From NCBI RefSeq assembly GCF_002967075.1, contig NZ_PUGE01000001.1, positions 668,308 through 732,307 on the forward strand: a DNA stretch of 64,000 bases. Reading direction: 5' to 3'. This DNA is from Corynebacterium sp. J010B-136 (GTDB lineage: Bacteria > Actinomycetota > Actinomycetes > Mycobacteriales > Mycobacteriaceae). Each line of letters begins with the position of its first letter. Position 1 is the stretch's first letter. Of the stretch, positions 63,908-64,000 are shown piece after piece. The position numbers were made by a program, and so were the translations under genes. A model generated the notes under the pieces. It ran no database searches, was not told the origin of the DNA, and saw only the letters and a list, made by a program, of their open reading frames with translations.

Positions 63908-64000
63908 TGTTGTGCGCCCGAAAGTGTCGTACTTCAAGACATAATTGACACGCCTGTTCTGCAGCGGGGCTAATCTAGGGCCGAGATCAGCCGCGAGATC
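63908..64000. other. Window edge, nothing recognised
   Basis: The last 93 bases hold no visible gene; a promoter for a gene right of the window may lie here. Confidence 0.3.

Noticed and set aside
1..64000. CRISPR arrays and rRNA
   Set aside because: No regularly spaced repeats or rRNA stretches were seen.

Overview
The window looks like a chromosomal segment of a Corynebacterium. It carries the actinobacterial block dnaX–ybaB–recR next to murT–gatD, a GluQ/YhhQ/Tgt queuosine-salvage group, tadA with its actinobacterial partner gene, pdxR/pdxS, an HNH endonuclease of the common corynebacterial type, a complete 4-cresol (cre-type) operon and a C50-carotenoid (crtYe/crtYf/crtEb) operon. The species cannot be fixed from the sequence alone.

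Layout. 1–14.7 kb is a conserved housekeeping region: a DnaQ-like protein, MurT/GatD (lipid II amidation), an ABC exporter, RecR, YbaB, DnaX, a small protein with a possible ATT start, an aspartate aminotransferase, tRNA-Ser(GGA), the SRP RNA, a small hypothetical gene and a cation/proton antiporter. 14.7–20.3 kb holds gluQ, yhhQ and tgt plus an MMPL transporter. 21.1–32.4 kb is a catabolic operon: IclR regulator, P450, a two-subunit alkylphenol-phosphorylating enzyme, SDR, ferredoxin, ferredoxin reductase, HD phosphohydrolase, aldehyde dehydrogenase and 4-hydroxybenzoate hydroxylase. Together they should take 4-cresol, through phosphorylated intermediates, to 4-hydroxybenzoate and protocatechuate. 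Relics of one secreted-protein family lie on either side of it. 33.0–36.6 kb is a two-gene PLP/FAD cassette (SbnA-like synthase, then an FAD/NAD(P) domain fused to a Y4yA-like PLP decarboxylase-fold domain) with no characterised product that I can name.

36.6–50.3 kb is mixed core and accessory: an SDR, a cation transporter coupled to a lipoprotein, tRNA-Ser(CGA), CsbD, tadA and partner, tyrA, an Abi-family gene broken by an amber codon, pdxS and pdxR, two lipoproteins, an HNH endonuclease and a membrane protein. 50.3–63.8 kb is a mobile, partly decayed region. A broken XRE–ImmA/IrrE gene, a 540-bp piece of an IS3-family element, a carotenoid island (crtR, idi relic, crtE-B-I-Ye-Yf-Eb, lipocalin, fasciclin lipoprotein, TspO-like protein), a full-length inverted copy of the same dead IS3 element, and a truncated, frameshifted integrase follow one another. 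The carotenoid genes look richer in G+C than the rest, and the arrangement resembles the fossil of a composite transposon.

The best candidates for undescribed biology are the SbnA/FAD–Y4yA cassette, the carotenoid island with its linked lipocalin/fasciclin/TspO genes and shared palindromic sites, a Tgt that lacks its three zinc cysteines, and a DnaQ-like protein whose exonuclease site appears dead.
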